A stretch of DNA of 64,000 nt from Brachybacterium alimentarium (GTDB lineage Bacteria > Actinomycetota > Actinomycetes > Actinomycetales > Dermabacteraceae), in assembly GCF_002332425.1 (NCBI RefSeq), contig NZ_NRGS01000006.1, positions 1 through 64,000 on the forward strand, written 5' to 3'. The notes under the pieces are model-generated. The model made no database searches, had not been told where the DNA came from, and was given only the letters and a program-made list of their open reading frames with translations. Every line of letters begins with the position of its first letter. Positions within the stretch are counted from its first letter, which is position 1. The position numbers and the translations under genes were made by a program. This document shows positions 1-8,970 of this stretch, piece after piece.

Positions 1-768
1 CCGATGTCCTGCGACATAACAGATCTTGTCGGCCAGGATGCCGTCCCAGAACTCCGCCATCCGCATCGAGGCGTCGTCGGTCATGTCCACGATCCAGCCG
101 TCACCCTCGGGCCGGAACCAGACCGCGCCGGTCTGCATCGCCCAGGCGATCGGGTGGGAGCCGTCGGAGGGGTCGAGGCTGATGAGCTTCTTGCCGGCCT
201 CGGAGACGATGCCCGCGGTCTCGCGGAACTCGTCCCAGGTGGCGGGGGCCTGCAGCCCGAGCTCGTCCTCGAGGACCTCCCGGTTGTAGAACGTGGCCAC
301 CGGCCCCGTGTCCTGCGGGACGGCCCAGTAGGAGTCGCCCACCTTGACCTGGGAGATCGCGCCCGGGTCGAAGGCGTCCGCCTGCTCGGCGAAGCCGTAG
401 CGGGTGAGGTCCACGAGCGCACCGGCCAGGGCGAACTCGGGCACCTGCCGCAGCTCGACCTGCGCGATGTCGGGGCCGCCGCCGGCGGCGACCGCGGAGA
501 GGATCTTGGCGTAGCCGCCGGTGTTGCCACCGGGGATCCAGGTGGTCTCCACCCGGATCCGGTCCTGCGTCTCGTTGAAGACGTCAGCGACCTTCTGAAG
601 GTCCTTCAGCCAGGCCCAGTAGGTGACGGTGACAGGACCGTCGGATGGCGGGATGGTCGCCTCAGCATTGATGTTGCCGGGGTTCGGCGGGGCGCAGGCG
701 GCGAGCGCTGCGGCCATGCCGGCGGCTCCCGTGCCCGCGAGTGCCGCACGCCGTGTGAAGCTGCTCAT
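1..768 (-). CDS. Sugar ABC transporter substrate-binding lipoprotein (3' end cut by window edge)
   Basis: Extracellular solute-binding protein of a carbohydrate ABC importer, anchored to the membrane as a lipoprotein. The first 256 residues are present. The N-terminus has paired arginines, a hydrophobic stretch and a lipobox ending LAAC (Cys25). The mature part shows the family-1 binding-protein pattern: a TYWAW-like first strand, VFNETQ, then GGGPDIAQVE and AVPQDTGPVATFYN. The ATG at 768 follows a strong GGAGGAAGGAGA ribosome site. A perfect LacI-type palindrome lies about 30 bp upstream, so carbohydrate-responsive repression is likely. The permease genes would lie beyond the left edge. The exact sugar cannot be told. 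Confidence 0.88.
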   Translation of the reverse strand, partial: MSSFTRRAALAGTGAAGMAAALAACAPPNPGNINAEATIPPSDGPVTVTYWAWLKDLQKVADVFNETQDRIRVETTWIPGGNTGGYAKILSAVAAGGGPDIAQVELRQVPEFALAGALVDLTRYGFAEQADAFDPGAISQVKVGDSYWAVPQDTGPVATFYNREVLEDELGLQAPATWDEFRETAGIVSEAGKKLISLDPSDGSHPIAWAMQTGAVWFRPEGDGWIVDMTDDASMRMAEFWDGILADKICYVAGHR

Positions 769-798
769 GAGGGATGGTCTCCTTCCTCCTCGTCGAGG

Positions 799-814
799 GT
801 GAACGTTCACGATA
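799..814 (-). promoter_or_regulatory. LacI-family operator overlapping a -10 box
   Basis: GTGAACGTTCAC at 799-810 is a perfect 12-bp palindrome with the AACGTT core typical of LacI-family operators. On the minus strand TATCGT (814-809) reads as a -10 box that overlaps it, so a bound repressor would block transcription of the binding-protein gene. No LacI-type regulator is in the window. The rest of the gap to 1100 must hold the promoter of the symporter gene, but I see no clear consensus there. Confidence 0.7.
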
Positions 815-1100
815 GCCGGGTTGCCGTCGAAATCGTCACCCATGATCAGGTCGTGACCTGCGGGTGTGCCACGTCACAGCTCGCATGCTTGGCAACTTCA
901 CGAATCGCCTGCGCTCAGGATTGTGCTGTGATATGCGCATCGTCCACCGCCTCGGGGCGTCCGCGGCGGTGGGGAAATACTTTCACAGTGGTAGCGTGAC
1001 CGGCCGGTAGCCGAGGCTGCCGCCGCCCACGAGCACCCCCATGCGACTGCCGAGGGCCCTGTTCACCCCGCCTCATCCCCCCTCTTCAAGGATCATCCCT

Positions 1101-2798
1101 ATGGTCGACATCCGCCTGGATGCTCAGTGGATCGACTACGCGATCATCGCGTTGTACTTCGTGTTCGTGCTCGGCGTCGGCTGGTACGCGAAGCGCGGAG
1201 TCTCGAATTCGATCGAGTTCTTCCTCTCCGGCCGCTCGCTGCCCGCCTGGGTCACCGGCCTCGCCTTCATCTCCGCCAACCTCGGCGCCGTCGAGATCAT
1301 GGGCATGTCCGCCACGGGCGCCCAGTACGGCATGCCGACCATGCACTACTTCTGGGTGGGCGCGATCCCCGCGATGCTGTTCCTCGGCGTCGTGATGATG
1401 CCGTTCTACTACGGCTCCAAGGTGCGCTCTGTCCCCGAGTTCATGCGCATGCGCTTCGGCACCGGGGCGCACCTGGTGAACTCCCTCAGCTTCGCGGTCG
1501 CCCAGCTGCTGATCGCGGGCGTCAACCTGTCGCTGCTGGCCACCATCGTGAACCGGCTGCTGGGCTGGCCGCTCTGGGTGGGCCTGGTGCTCGCCGCCGC
1601 GTTCGTGCTCTTCTACATCACCGTCGGCGGCCTCTCCGCCGCGATCTACAACGAGGTGCTCCAGTTCTTCGTGATCGTCGCGGCCCTGCTGCCGCTGACG
1701 CTGATCGGCCTGCACCGCGTGGGCGGCTGGAGCGGCATGAAGGAGCGCATCGCCGGTGACGGGATGCTCGGCTCCGAGCAGCTGCACTCCTGGCCCGGCC
1801 AGGCACTGTCCGGCTTCGACAGCCCGGTGCTGTCGGTCGTGGGCATCGTGTTCGGCCTCGGCTTCGTGCTCTCCTTCGGCTACTGGACCACGAACTTCGT
1901 CGAGGTGCAGCGTGCGATGGCCTCCAAGTCCATCACCGCCGCCCGGATGACGCCGATCATCGGCGCCTTCCCCAAGATGTTCATCCCGTTCATCGTGATC
2001 ATCCCCGGCATGATCGCTGCGGTGCTGGTGAACGAGCTGACCGAGTTCAAGCAGCTTGAGAGCGCGGGCGACGCCGCAGGTGCGGCCGCCACCGGCGTCA
2101 ACTACAACGACGCCCTGCTGCTGCTCATGCGCGACGTGCTCCCCAACGGTCTGCTGGGCGTCGCGATCGCCGGTCTGCTGGCCGCGTTCATGGCCGGCAT
2201 GGCCGCGAACATCTCCGCCTTCAACACCGTGGTCACCTACGACCTGTACGAGCAGTACGTGAAGAAGGACGCCCCGGACGCCCACTACATCAAGGTGGGT
2301 CGGATCGCGACCGCCGTCGCCTGCGTGATCGCGATCTTCACGGCGCTGATCGCCGGGCAGTTCTCGAACCTGATGGACTACCTGCAGACGCTCTTCGGGT
2401 TCTTCAACGCCCCGCTGTTCGCGACGTTCATCCTGGGCATGTTCTGGAAGCGGATGACCCCGACGGCCGGGTGGACCGGTCTCGTCGCAGGCACCCTCTC
2501 GGCGGTCGCGCTGTGGAGCTCCTCGACCTTCTTCGACGCGTTCGAGCTGCCCGGACAGGGCCTTGCCTTCGTGAGCGCGGCGACCGCGTTCGTCGTCGAC
2601 ATCGTGGTCTCCGTGGTCGTCACGCAGTTCACCGCCCCCAAGCCGGTCCACGAGCTGAAGGGCCTCGTCTACTCCGAGACCCCGAAGGCCGATCTGGTCG
2701 ACGCCGACGAGAAGGACCTTCCCTTCTGGCGCCGCCCCGTCCCCATGGCGGGCATCGGCCTCGTCCTCGTCGTCATCCTGAACATCGTCTTCGCCTGA
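1101..2798 (+). CDS. Sodium:solute symporter (SSS family)
   Basis: Integral membrane carrier of 565 residues that probably couples uptake of a small solute to sodium. About 13-14 hydrophobic segments fit the SSS (SGLT/PutP) fold, and GGLSAAIYNEVLQFF matches the family signature region after helix 4-5. The C-terminal half has the typical GLLAAFMAGMAANISAFNT segment. I chose the ATG at 1101, preceded by AAGGAT at good spacing; an in-frame ATG at 1041 would add a proline-rich non-conserved leader. A small two-helix membrane protein follows 22 bp downstream and probably forms part of the same unit. Closest overall to sugar- or myo-inositol-type SSS carriers, but the substrate is not deducible. 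Confidence 0.88.
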   Translation: MVDIRLDAQWIDYAIIALYFVFVLGVGWYAKRGVSNSIEFFLSGRSLPAWVTGLAFISANLGAVEIMGMSATGAQYGMPTMHYFWVGAIPAMLFLGVVMMPFYYGSKVRSVPEFMRMRFGTGAHLVNSLSFAVAQLLIAGVNLSLLATIVNRLLGWPLWVGLVLAAAFVLFYITVGGLSAAIYNEVLQFFVIVAALLPLTLIGLHRVGGWSGMKERIAGDGMLGSEQLHSWPGQALSGFDSPVLSVVGIVFGLGFVLSFGYWTTNFVEVQRAMASKSITAARMTPIIGAFPKMFIPFIVIIPGMIAAVLVNELTEFKQLESAGDAAGAAATGVNYNDALLLLMRDVLPNGLLGVAIAGLLAAFMAGMAANISAFNTVVTYDLYEQYVKKDAPDAHYIKVGRIATAVACVIAIFTALIAGQFSNLMDYLQTLFGFFNAPLFATFILGMFWKRMTPTAGWTGLVAGTLSAVALWSSSTFFDAFELPGQGLAFVSAATAFVVDIVVSVVVTQFTAPKPVHELKGLVYSETPKADLVDADEKDLPFWRRPVPMAGIGLVLVVILNIVFA

Positions 2799-2820
2799 GC
2801 GCGGACGGAGGAGAACACCC

Positions 2821-3156
2821 ATGAGTGCACACAAGGATCAGAATCCGGGCGCGGCCGCGGCCGACGCCCCTGAGGGCGCGAAGGTCGAGACCGCCGGCGC
2901 GTTCGACATCCGCAATTTCATCGGCACCCTGCTGGGCCTGTTCGGCCTGATCCTGGTGGCGATGGGGCTGTTCGCGTTCAACGACGCGGAGGCCGCGAAG
3001 ACCGAGGGGCTCAACGCCAACCTGTGGGCGGGGCTGGCCATGGTCGTCGTGGCGATCCTCTTCGTCCTGTGGACGAAGCTTGACCCGATCCGCATGGTGG
3101 TGCGCGAGAACGAGGAGGGAGCCGACGTCCCCAAGGACATCGCTCCCCTCGACTGA
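2821..3156 (+). CDS. Small two-helix membrane protein, partner of the symporter
   Basis: Protein of 111 residues with a hydrophilic N-terminus, a transmembrane helix at about residues 38-60 and a second at about 70-88, then an acidic tail. It begins 22 bp after the symporter stop, behind a GGAGGAGA ribosome site, so the two are co-transcribed. Small two-helix proteins often sit beside SSS carriers; a role in stability or coupling is an inference. I recognise no catalytic motif. Confidence 0.75.
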   Translation: MSAHKDQNPGAAAADAPEGAKVETAGAFDIRNFIGTLLGLFGLILVAMGLFAFNDAEAAKTEGLNANLWAGLAMVVVAILFVLWTKLDPIRMVVRENEEGADVPKDIAPLD

Positions 3157-3241
3157 CCCGGCCTCTGCCGGCGGCCCCGCGCCCATCCGTCGGCCGACGC
3201 CCCACAGCGCGCGCCCGCCCCAGGGGTGACGCTCCGGATAT

Positions 3242-3293
3242 GCACGAATCCCCCGATCTGCGCCCTCAGCGGCACGGATCGGGGGATTCGTGC
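3242..3293. terminator. 17-bp perfect inverted repeat (terminator-like, no U-tract)
   Basis: Arms 3242-3258 and 3277-3293 are perfect reverse complements around an 18-nt loop, and contain the run ATCCCCCGATC. It lies after the symporter operon and about 55 bp before the next same-strand gene. No T-run follows. It could be a hairpin-type terminator or a protein-binding site. Confidence 0.55.
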
Positions 3294-3346
3294 CTCCTGC
3301 CCCGCGTAGCATCGACGCCGACGCCGCACCCGACGAAGGAGCACGA

Positions 3347-4876
3347 GTGACCGAGCAGACCACCACCCCCTCCCCCGACAGCCCGACAGGCAGGAGCAGC
3401 ACGAGCAGCACTGCCCCGCCCGAGGATCACCTGGTCACGACCCTGCACTCGCTCGACCTGCCGGATGGTCCGCTGAACTACACCGCGACCACCGGCACCG
3501 TGGTGCTGACGGAGGAGCCCGAGGGCGAGGAGTACGGGCGCGGCTGCGCCTATGCCGAGCTGTTCTCCGTCTCCTACGTCGCCACCGCCTCCGGCGCCTC
3601 CTCGGCCGACGCCGCCGAGCGCCCGGTGCTGTTCGCCTTCAACGGCGGCCCCGGCGCCTCGACGGTCTGGCTGCACCTGGGCCTGCTGGGCCCGCGCCGT
3701 GTGGACTCGGGCGACGCCGGCTCCCCCGCCGATCCGCCGCATCACCTGCTGGACAACCACGAGACGATCCTGCGCCATGCGGATCTCGTGGTGGTCGACG
3801 CGATGACCACCGGCTACTCACGGCCCGCCCCCGGCGCGAAGCCGGCCCGCCACCACGGCCTCACCGCGGACCGCGATCTGATCGCCTCGTTCGTCATCGA
3901 CTGGCTGACCCGCAATCAGCGCTGGACCTCCCCCGTCTTCCTGGCCGGCGAGTCCTACGGCACCACGCGCGCCTCGGCCGTCGCCGCGCGCCTCATGGAT
4001 CGCTACTACCTGGCGGTCGCGGGCATCGCCCTGATCTCCCCCGTGCTGGACTTCGGCACCATCAGCTTCGATCCCGGCAACGACTGCCCCTACGTGCACT
4101 ACCTGCCCACCTATGCGGCGATCGCGCATGCGCACGGCAAGCACGAGGGCCGCCTGCTGCAGGACGTGGTCGACGAGGCCGAGGCCTTCGCCGAGCAGGA
4201 GTACCCGGCGCTGCTGGCCGCGGGGCTGCGCCTGTCGACCGAGCAGGTCCGTGAGGCGGCCGCCCGCATCGGCGCCCTGATCGGCGTGGATCCGGGCTGG
4301 GTGGAGCGTGCGGACCTGCGGGTGGAGCACATGGCGTTCCTCGCGGAGCTGCTGCGCGATCAGGGCCTGGTCACCGGGCGCATCGACGGCCGCTTCACCG
4401 CGCCGCTCGGCGACGGCAACGCGGCCTCGATGGAGACCGATCCGTCGATCGACCAGCTCGCCCCGTCCTACACGGCGACCATCAACCAGTACCTGCGCGC
4501 GGAGCTCGAGTTCTCCAGCGACGTGGTCTACGAGATCATGTCCGGCCGGGTGCATCCGTGGAGCTACAAGGACTTCGAGAACCGCTCCGTCGAGGTCGCC
4601 TCGGATCTGTCGCGCCTGCTGCGGAAGTCCCCGCACACCACCGTGCTGGTCTCCCACGGCTATCACGACGCGGCGACGCCGTTCCACGCCAGCGAGCACG
4701 TGCTCGCCCAGCTCGCGATCCCGCGCTCGGACTACGACGAGCGGATCCGCATCGAGTACTACGAGGCCGGGCACATGATGTACTGCCACGAACCCAGCCG
4801 CCTCGCGCTCTCCCAGCACCTCGCGGAGTTCGTGACCGGTGAGGACGCCGCCGTGGACGCCTCACCCGAGAAGTAG
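3347..4876 (+). CDS. Peptidase S10 family serine carboxypeptidase
   Basis: Alpha/beta-hydrolase peptidase of 509 residues, expected to remove C-terminal residues from peptides. The catalytic triad is readable: nucleophile Ser203 in GESYGTTRA, Asp441 in HGYHDAATP and His476 in EAGHMMY. The oxyanion region NGGPGAST, typical of S10 enzymes, is near residue 97. Bacterial S10 members are about this length. The GTG at 3347 has an AAGGAG site 5 nt upstream, better than the GTG at 3290, which lies inside the inverted repeat. No signal peptide is evident, so it may act in the cytoplasm on imported peptides. Its only functional neighbour is the upstream symporter. Confidence 0.9.
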   Translation: MTEQTTTPSPDSPTGRSSTSSTAPPEDHLVTTLHSLDLPDGPLNYTATTGTVVLTEEPEGEEYGRGCAYAELFSVSYVATASGASSADAAERPVLFAFNGGPGASTVWLHLGLLGPRRVDSGDAGSPADPPHHLLDNHETILRHADLVVVDAMTTGYSRPAPGAKPARHHGLTADRDLIASFVIDWLTRNQRWTSPVFLAGESYGTTRASAVAARLMDRYYLAVAGIALISPVLDFGTISFDPGNDCPYVHYLPTYAAIAHAHGKHEGRLLQDVVDEAEAFAEQEYPALLAAGLRLSTEQVREAAARIGALIGVDPGWVERADLRVEHMAFLAELLRDQGLVTGRIDGRFTAPLGDGNAASMETDPSIDQLAPSYTATINQYLRAELEFSSDVVYEIMSGRVHPWSYKDFENRSVEVASDLSRLLRKSPHTTVLVSHGYHDAATPFHASEHVLAQLAIPRSDYDERIRIEYYEAGHMMYCHEPSRLALSQHLAEFVTGEDAAVDASPEK

Positions 4877-4975
4877 CCTCCACGCGCAGCCCAGCGGTCG
4901 ATCCAGAACGCGCGTCCCCGCCGCGGGCCGGAACGCACGCCCCTGACCGCCCCCGACCGGCTCCTCTCGCAGTAG

Positions 4976-5023
4976 TGCACCGCAGCGACCGATGCCACCT
5001 CGCGCATCGGTCTCTGCGGTGCA
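4976..5023. terminator. 20-bp near-perfect inverted repeat between convergent genes
   Basis: Arms 4976-4995 and 5004-5023 pair at 19 of 20 positions around an 8-nt loop. The gap separates the peptidase gene from the convergent flavoreductase gene, so a bidirectional terminator fits. There is no T-run. Its inner core GACCGATG recurs in the hairpin at 22368-22397. Confidence 0.65.
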
Positions 5024-5144
5024 TCATGGGCGGTCCGTGGCACGGGCCCGCGGGTTCGGGGGCGTGCGAGCGCGGAGGCCGGGGCAGGGCCGGGCGGGTG
5101 AGGGTCGGGGCCCGGGCGATAGCGGCCGAAGGCGCCGCACGGTC

Positions 5145-6575
5145 TCACCCCTCGTAAGGGGCGAGCTTCCCGAGGGTCTCGTTGAGCGCCTCGGTCGAGG
5201 AGGGATGGGTCCAGATCCCGTCACGCAGCTGCGTGGCCGTGGTGCCGGTGCGCATCGCGAGCGCCACGAGGTTGATGACCTCCTGGGCCTCGACGTGGAA
5301 CAACCGGGCTCCGAGGATCTCGTCGGTCTCCGCGTCGACCACGTACTTCACGATCCCGCGAGGGTCGCCCAGGGCCTTCGGGCGCGGCATCGCCTTGATC
5401 GTGGCGACCTTCTGGGAGGCGACGAGGATCGTCCGGCCCTCGGCGAGCGCTTCGTCGGCGGTGAGGCCCACGGTCGCGAGCGGCGGGGTGAGGAAGGTGG
5501 TCGCAGGCACGGCGACCCGGTCGGTCGTGGTGCGCCGGCCGCCGCCCTGCAACTGGGACAGGACCACGCGGTTGTCGTCCAGGGAGAGGTACGTCTGCTG
5601 GGCGCCGCCGTGGACATCGCCCATGGCGTAGACGCCGTGGGCGCTCGTGCGCAAGTGCTCGTCGACCACTACAGCGCCACGCCCGTCGGTGTCGACCCCC
5701 GCGGTGTCGAGTCCGAGGCCGGCCGTCGCGGGGCGTCGCCCGGTGGCCAGCAGCACGGCCTCCGCCTCGAGCGTGCGCTCCTCACTGCCCACGCGTACGA
5801 CGACCGCTGCAGCCTCGGCCCCGTCCTCGATCCGCACTGCCGAAGACTCGTGCAGCAGGTGGATGCCGGCGTCCTCGAGCACCTCGGCGACCTCGGCGGC
5901 GACGTCCTCGTCCTCCGCCGGCAGCAGGCGCTCGCGTCGGTTCACGACGGTCACGTCGGATCCGAATCCGGCGAACATCGAAGCGAACTCCAGACCGATG
6001 GGGCCCGCACCGATCACGACGAGACGCTCAGGCAACGGGTCCACGTGCTGCAGCGAGGTCGAGTCGTGCACGCGCGGTGAGTCGATGCCGGGCAGGTCGG
6101 GACGCGTCGGGGTGGCGCCGGTGTTGACGATGACGACATCGGCCGACGCGGTGAGCAGGTCATCGCCTCCGGTGACCTCCACGGTGCGTTCGGCGGTGAA
6201 ACGGGCGCGGCCGTCGATCAGGGTGACGGCATCGAGCTCGGCCAACATGTGGTGGTTGACCTCGCGCATCTTTCCTACGACCGTGTCACGGCGGGAGACG
6301 GCGCGGCTCCAGAACTGCTGGGCGTCGTCATCCTCGCGGCGCTGCTCGGCGTCGTGGACGAGCGTCTTGGTGGGCACGCAGCCGATGTTGATGCAGGTGC
6401 CGCCGTGCATGGTGTCGAACTGCTCGACCATGCCCACTCGGGTCCCGGTGCCGCCGAGCGCTGCGGCGAGCGTCTTGCCGCCCTTGCCCCAGCCGATCAC
6501 CAGCAGGTCGAAATCCAGGTGAGGGGTATCGCCGTCGTTCCGTATGGTCGTGGAGGTAGAAGTCGAAGTGCTCAT
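5145..6575 (-). CDS. RclA-like FAD-dependent pyridine nucleotide-disulfide oxidoreductase
   Basis: Flavoprotein disulfide reductase of 476 residues. The N-terminal GWGKGGKTLA and redox motif GGTCINIGCVPTK (Cys61, Cys66) are those of RclA, the enterobacterial enzyme that protects against reactive chlorine and thiocyanate-derived oxidants, rather than of mercuric or lipoamide reductases. The second dinucleotide fold (VIGAGPIGLEFASMF), the GDV motif near residue 300 and the C-terminal dimer domain with THPS are present. The ATG at 6575 sits 6 nt after TACTGT (6587-6582), suggesting a leaderless mRNA. A role in oxidative defence is inferred from the family; the metal-binding residues of RclA were not checked. 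Confidence 0.85.
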   Translation of the reverse strand: MSTSTSTSTTIRNDGDTPHLDFDLLVIGWGKGGKTLAAALGGTGTRVGMVEQFDTMHGGTCINIGCVPTKTLVHDAEQRREDDDAQQFWSRAVSRRDTVVGKMREVNHHMLAELDAVTLIDGRARFTAERTVEVTGGDDLLTASADVVIVNTGATPTRPDLPGIDSPRVHDSTSLQHVDPLPERLVVIGAGPIGLEFASMFAGFGSDVTVVNRRERLLPAEDEDVAAEVAEVLEDAGIHLLHESSAVRIEDGAEAAAVVVRVGSEERTLEAEAVLLATGRRPATAGLGLDTAGVDTDGRGAVVVDEHLRTSAHGVYAMGDVHGGAQQTYLSLDDNRVVLSQLQGGGRRTTTDRVAVPATTFLTPPLATVGLTADEALAEGRTILVASQKVATIKAMPRPKALGDPRGIVKYVVDAETDEILGARLFHVEAQEVINLVALAMRTGTTATQLRDGIWTHPSSTEALNETLGKLAPYEG

Positions 6576-6703
6576 AGGGCAACAGTACCCCCGGGCCACG
6601 GCGGGCGATCGCCCAGAGGGGCTTCGGTCCGCGCCGCACGCCACATCTTCATCGGCCTGCGCGATCCGATCCCCGCCAGATTCTGCGGGTGCAGACTGGA
6701 AGC

Positions 6704-8584
6704 ATGACCAGTGTGCCCATCGAAGATCACGCCCTGCTCTCGGACCAGCGCGCCTCGGCGCTCGTGACACGAGAGGGGGACATCGACTGGCTGTGCCTGC
6801 CCCGCTTCGACTCCGCTGCCCTGTTCTGTTCCCTCCTCGGGGAGGACGAGCACGGGCACTGGTCGCTGCGGATCGCCGACGGTGAGGTCGTCTCCCGCCG
6901 GTACCTGCCGGGCACGATGGTGCTCGAGACGGTGTGGCGGTCCCCCACCGGCACCGCGGCGGTCACCGAGCTGATGCCGATCGGAGACGGCGGACGCCCT
7001 CGGGGCCAGGGTGGTGAGGATCCGGCCGGAACCGCGCCCACCGCGCTCCCCTTCGGCGCCACCTCGCTGGTCGGCGACGTCGACGACCAGGCGGATCTCG
7101 TCCGCAGCGTGACCTGTCTCGAAGGCGAGGTCCACGTGGTGCAGCAGCTGGCGATCCGCTTCGACTACGGACAGACGGTGCCGTGGGTGCGGCGCGGTGA
7201 TGACGCGGGTGGCGACAAGGTGCTGATCGCCGTCGCCGGCGGGGACGGCATCGCCCTGCACGGGCCCGCGCTCACCGCCCACGGCCGCATGCACCGCGGT
7301 GAGCACCGGCTGCGGGCCGACGAGACCGCCGCCTGGGTGCTCACCTGGTTCCCCTCCTGGCAGGGAGTGCCCGGCGCCGTCGATGTGGAGGACGTCCTGC
7401 AGCGCACGGTCGCCGAGTGGACCGGGTGGCTCGGCCAGATCCGTGTGCAGGAGGAGTACTCGCAGCCGGTGGCCCGCTCCCTGCTGGTGCTGCGCGCGCT
7501 GACCCACCGGCGCACCGGCGGGATCATCGCCGCCGCCACCACCAGCCTCCCCGAGGACATCGGCGGAGTGCGCAACTGGGACTACCGCTTCTGCTGGTTG
7601 CGCGATGCCGCTCTGTCCCTGGAGGCGCTGCTGGCCCACGGGCATGTGGATGCGGCCAGCACCTGGCGCGACTGGCTGCTGCGCGCGATCGCCGGCGATC
7701 CCGAGCGCCTGCAGATCATGTACTCGATCACCGGCGACCGGAACCTGCCCGAGCGCGAGCTGGCGCATCTGCCCGGTTATGCGGACTCGGTGCCGGTCCG
7801 TGTCGGCAACGGTGCGGCCGACCAGTACCAGGCGGACGTGGTGGGCGAGGTGATGATCGCCCTGGGCGCGATGCGCGAGGCGGGCCTGGAGGAATCCGAA
7901 TGGTCCTGGCCGCTGCAGAGGGCCCTGGTCCGCTACACCGAGGCCCGCATCGACCAACCGGATCAGGGCATCTGGGAGATGCGCGGCGACCCTGCCTTCT
8001 TCACCCACGGCCGGGTGATGGTGTGGGCGACGTTCGACCGCGCCGTGCACGCCGTGGAGCGTCACGGGCTAGCCGCCGCTCCGGATGAGCTCGAACGCTG
8101 GCGCCGCCACCGTGATCAGGTGCGCGAGGAGGTCCTGAGCCGCGGCGTCGGGGCCGACGGCGCCTTCACCCAGACCTATGGCAGCGCCGAGGTGGACGCT
8201 TCCCTGCTGCAGATCCCGCACACCGGCTTCCTCCCGGCCGACGACCCCCGCATGCTCGCCACCGTCGCCCGGATCGAGCAGGACCTGCGCACCGAGGAGG
8301 GTCTGATCCTGCGCTACCGCACGCAGGGCCAGGACGGGCTGCCCGGGGACGAGCACCCCTTCTTGGTGTGCTGCTTCTGGCTGGTCGAGCAGTACGCCGC
8401 CGCCGGGCGCGTCGACGACGCCGAGAAACTGCTGGACCAGCTGCTGACCTGCGCCAATGACCTGGATCTGCTGGCCGAGGAGTACGACGGCAGCGCCGGG
8501 CGCATGATCGGCAACTTCCCCCAGGCCTTCAGCCACCTCGGCCTGATCCGGGCCGTCGACGCGCTGGCCCTCGCACGCAGCTGA
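6704..8584 (+). CDS. Glycoside hydrolase family 15 protein (glucoamylase/trehalase-like)
   Basis: Cytosolic GH15 protein of 626 residues hydrolysing an alpha-glucosidic substrate, possibly trehalose, as in the related mycobacterial enzymes. The N-terminal beta-domain opens with IEDHALLSDQRASALVTREG and GDIDWLCLPRFDS. The (alpha/alpha)6 barrel shows NWDYRFCWLRDAAL, then GIWEMRGDPAFFTHGRVMVW holding a probable catalytic glutamate, and EEYD near the C-terminus. The ATG at 6704 lies 6 nt after CAGACT (6692-6697), so a leaderless start is likely. It is convergent with cstA-ybdD, 20 bp away. Trehalase versus dextranase or glucoamylase cannot be decided from the sequence. Confidence 0.88.
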   Translation: MTSVPIEDHALLSDQRASALVTREGDIDWLCLPRFDSAALFCSLLGEDEHGHWSLRIADGEVVSRRYLPGTMVLETVWRSPTGTAAVTELMPIGDGGRPRGQGGEDPAGTAPTALPFGATSLVGDVDDQADLVRSVTCLEGEVHVVQQLAIRFDYGQTVPWVRRGDDAGGDKVLIAVAGGDGIALHGPALTAHGRMHRGEHRLRADETAAWVLTWFPSWQGVPGAVDVEDVLQRTVAEWTGWLGQIRVQEEYSQPVARSLLVLRALTHRRTGGIIAAATTSLPEDIGGVRNWDYRFCWLRDAALSLEALLAHGHVDAASTWRDWLLRAIAGDPERLQIMYSITGDRNLPERELAHLPGYADSVPVRVGNGAADQYQADVVGEVMIALGAMREAGLEESEWSWPLQRALVRYTEARIDQPDQGIWEMRGDPAFFTHGRVMVWATFDRAVHAVERHGLAAAPDELERWRRHRDQVREEVLSRGVGADGAFTQTYGSAEVDASLLQIPHTGFLPADDPRMLATVARIEQDLRTEEGLILRYRTQGQDGLPGDEHPFLVCCFWLVEQYAAAGRVDDAEKLLDQLLTCANDLDLLAEEYDGSAGRMIGNFPQAFSHLGLIRAVDALALARS

Positions 8585-8604
8585 CCGGCGCCCGCTCGCC
8601 CTGC

Positions 8605-8970
8605 TCAGCAGCAGCGGCCCTGCGGGTTCCGGTCCTCCTCGGCGTACTTCTCCCGCCAGAACTCGCGCTCGCTCAGCGGTGCGTGGGTGCAGCCCGTGAC
8701 GCGGTGATGGGTCAGGTACTTGTCGTAGGCGTCGGAGCCCATGATGCCGCGCGCGAACCGGCGCACCTCACGCAGGACGACGCCGACCCGGGCGCGGACG
8801 TCGGCCGCGGAGCCGGCACCGCGGGCACCCGCGGCACCCGTGCCCGCCGCCCGAGCGCCCGCCGCCCCCGTTCCCGTTCCCGTCGCACTGGTGCCCACGC
8901 CCGCGCTCGCGCTCGTGCCCATCATCCGGGCGTCCGTCGTCCGAGAGCCGGTCATTCGCGCGTCCGTCAT
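8605..8970 (-). CDS. YbdD/YjiX family small protein, partner of CstA
   Basis: Protein of 121 residues. The last 65 form the YbdD/YjiX (DUF466) domain: MGSDAYDKYLTHHR, HAPLSEREFWREKY and a closing Cys-Cys pair. The first 55 residues are a low-complexity Ala/Gly/Thr-rich extension not usual for the family, so a downstream start is possible. The ATG overlaps the cstA stop by one base (TGATG), implying translational coupling. Family members accompany CstA/BtsT carriers and are thought to support pyruvate uptake. Confidence 0.8.
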   Translation of the reverse strand: MTDARMTGSRTTDARMMGTSASAGVGTSATGTGTGAAGARAAGTGAAGARGAGSAADVRARVGVVLREVRRFARGIMGSDAYDKYLTHHRVTGCTHAPLSEREFWREKYAEEDRNPQGRCC

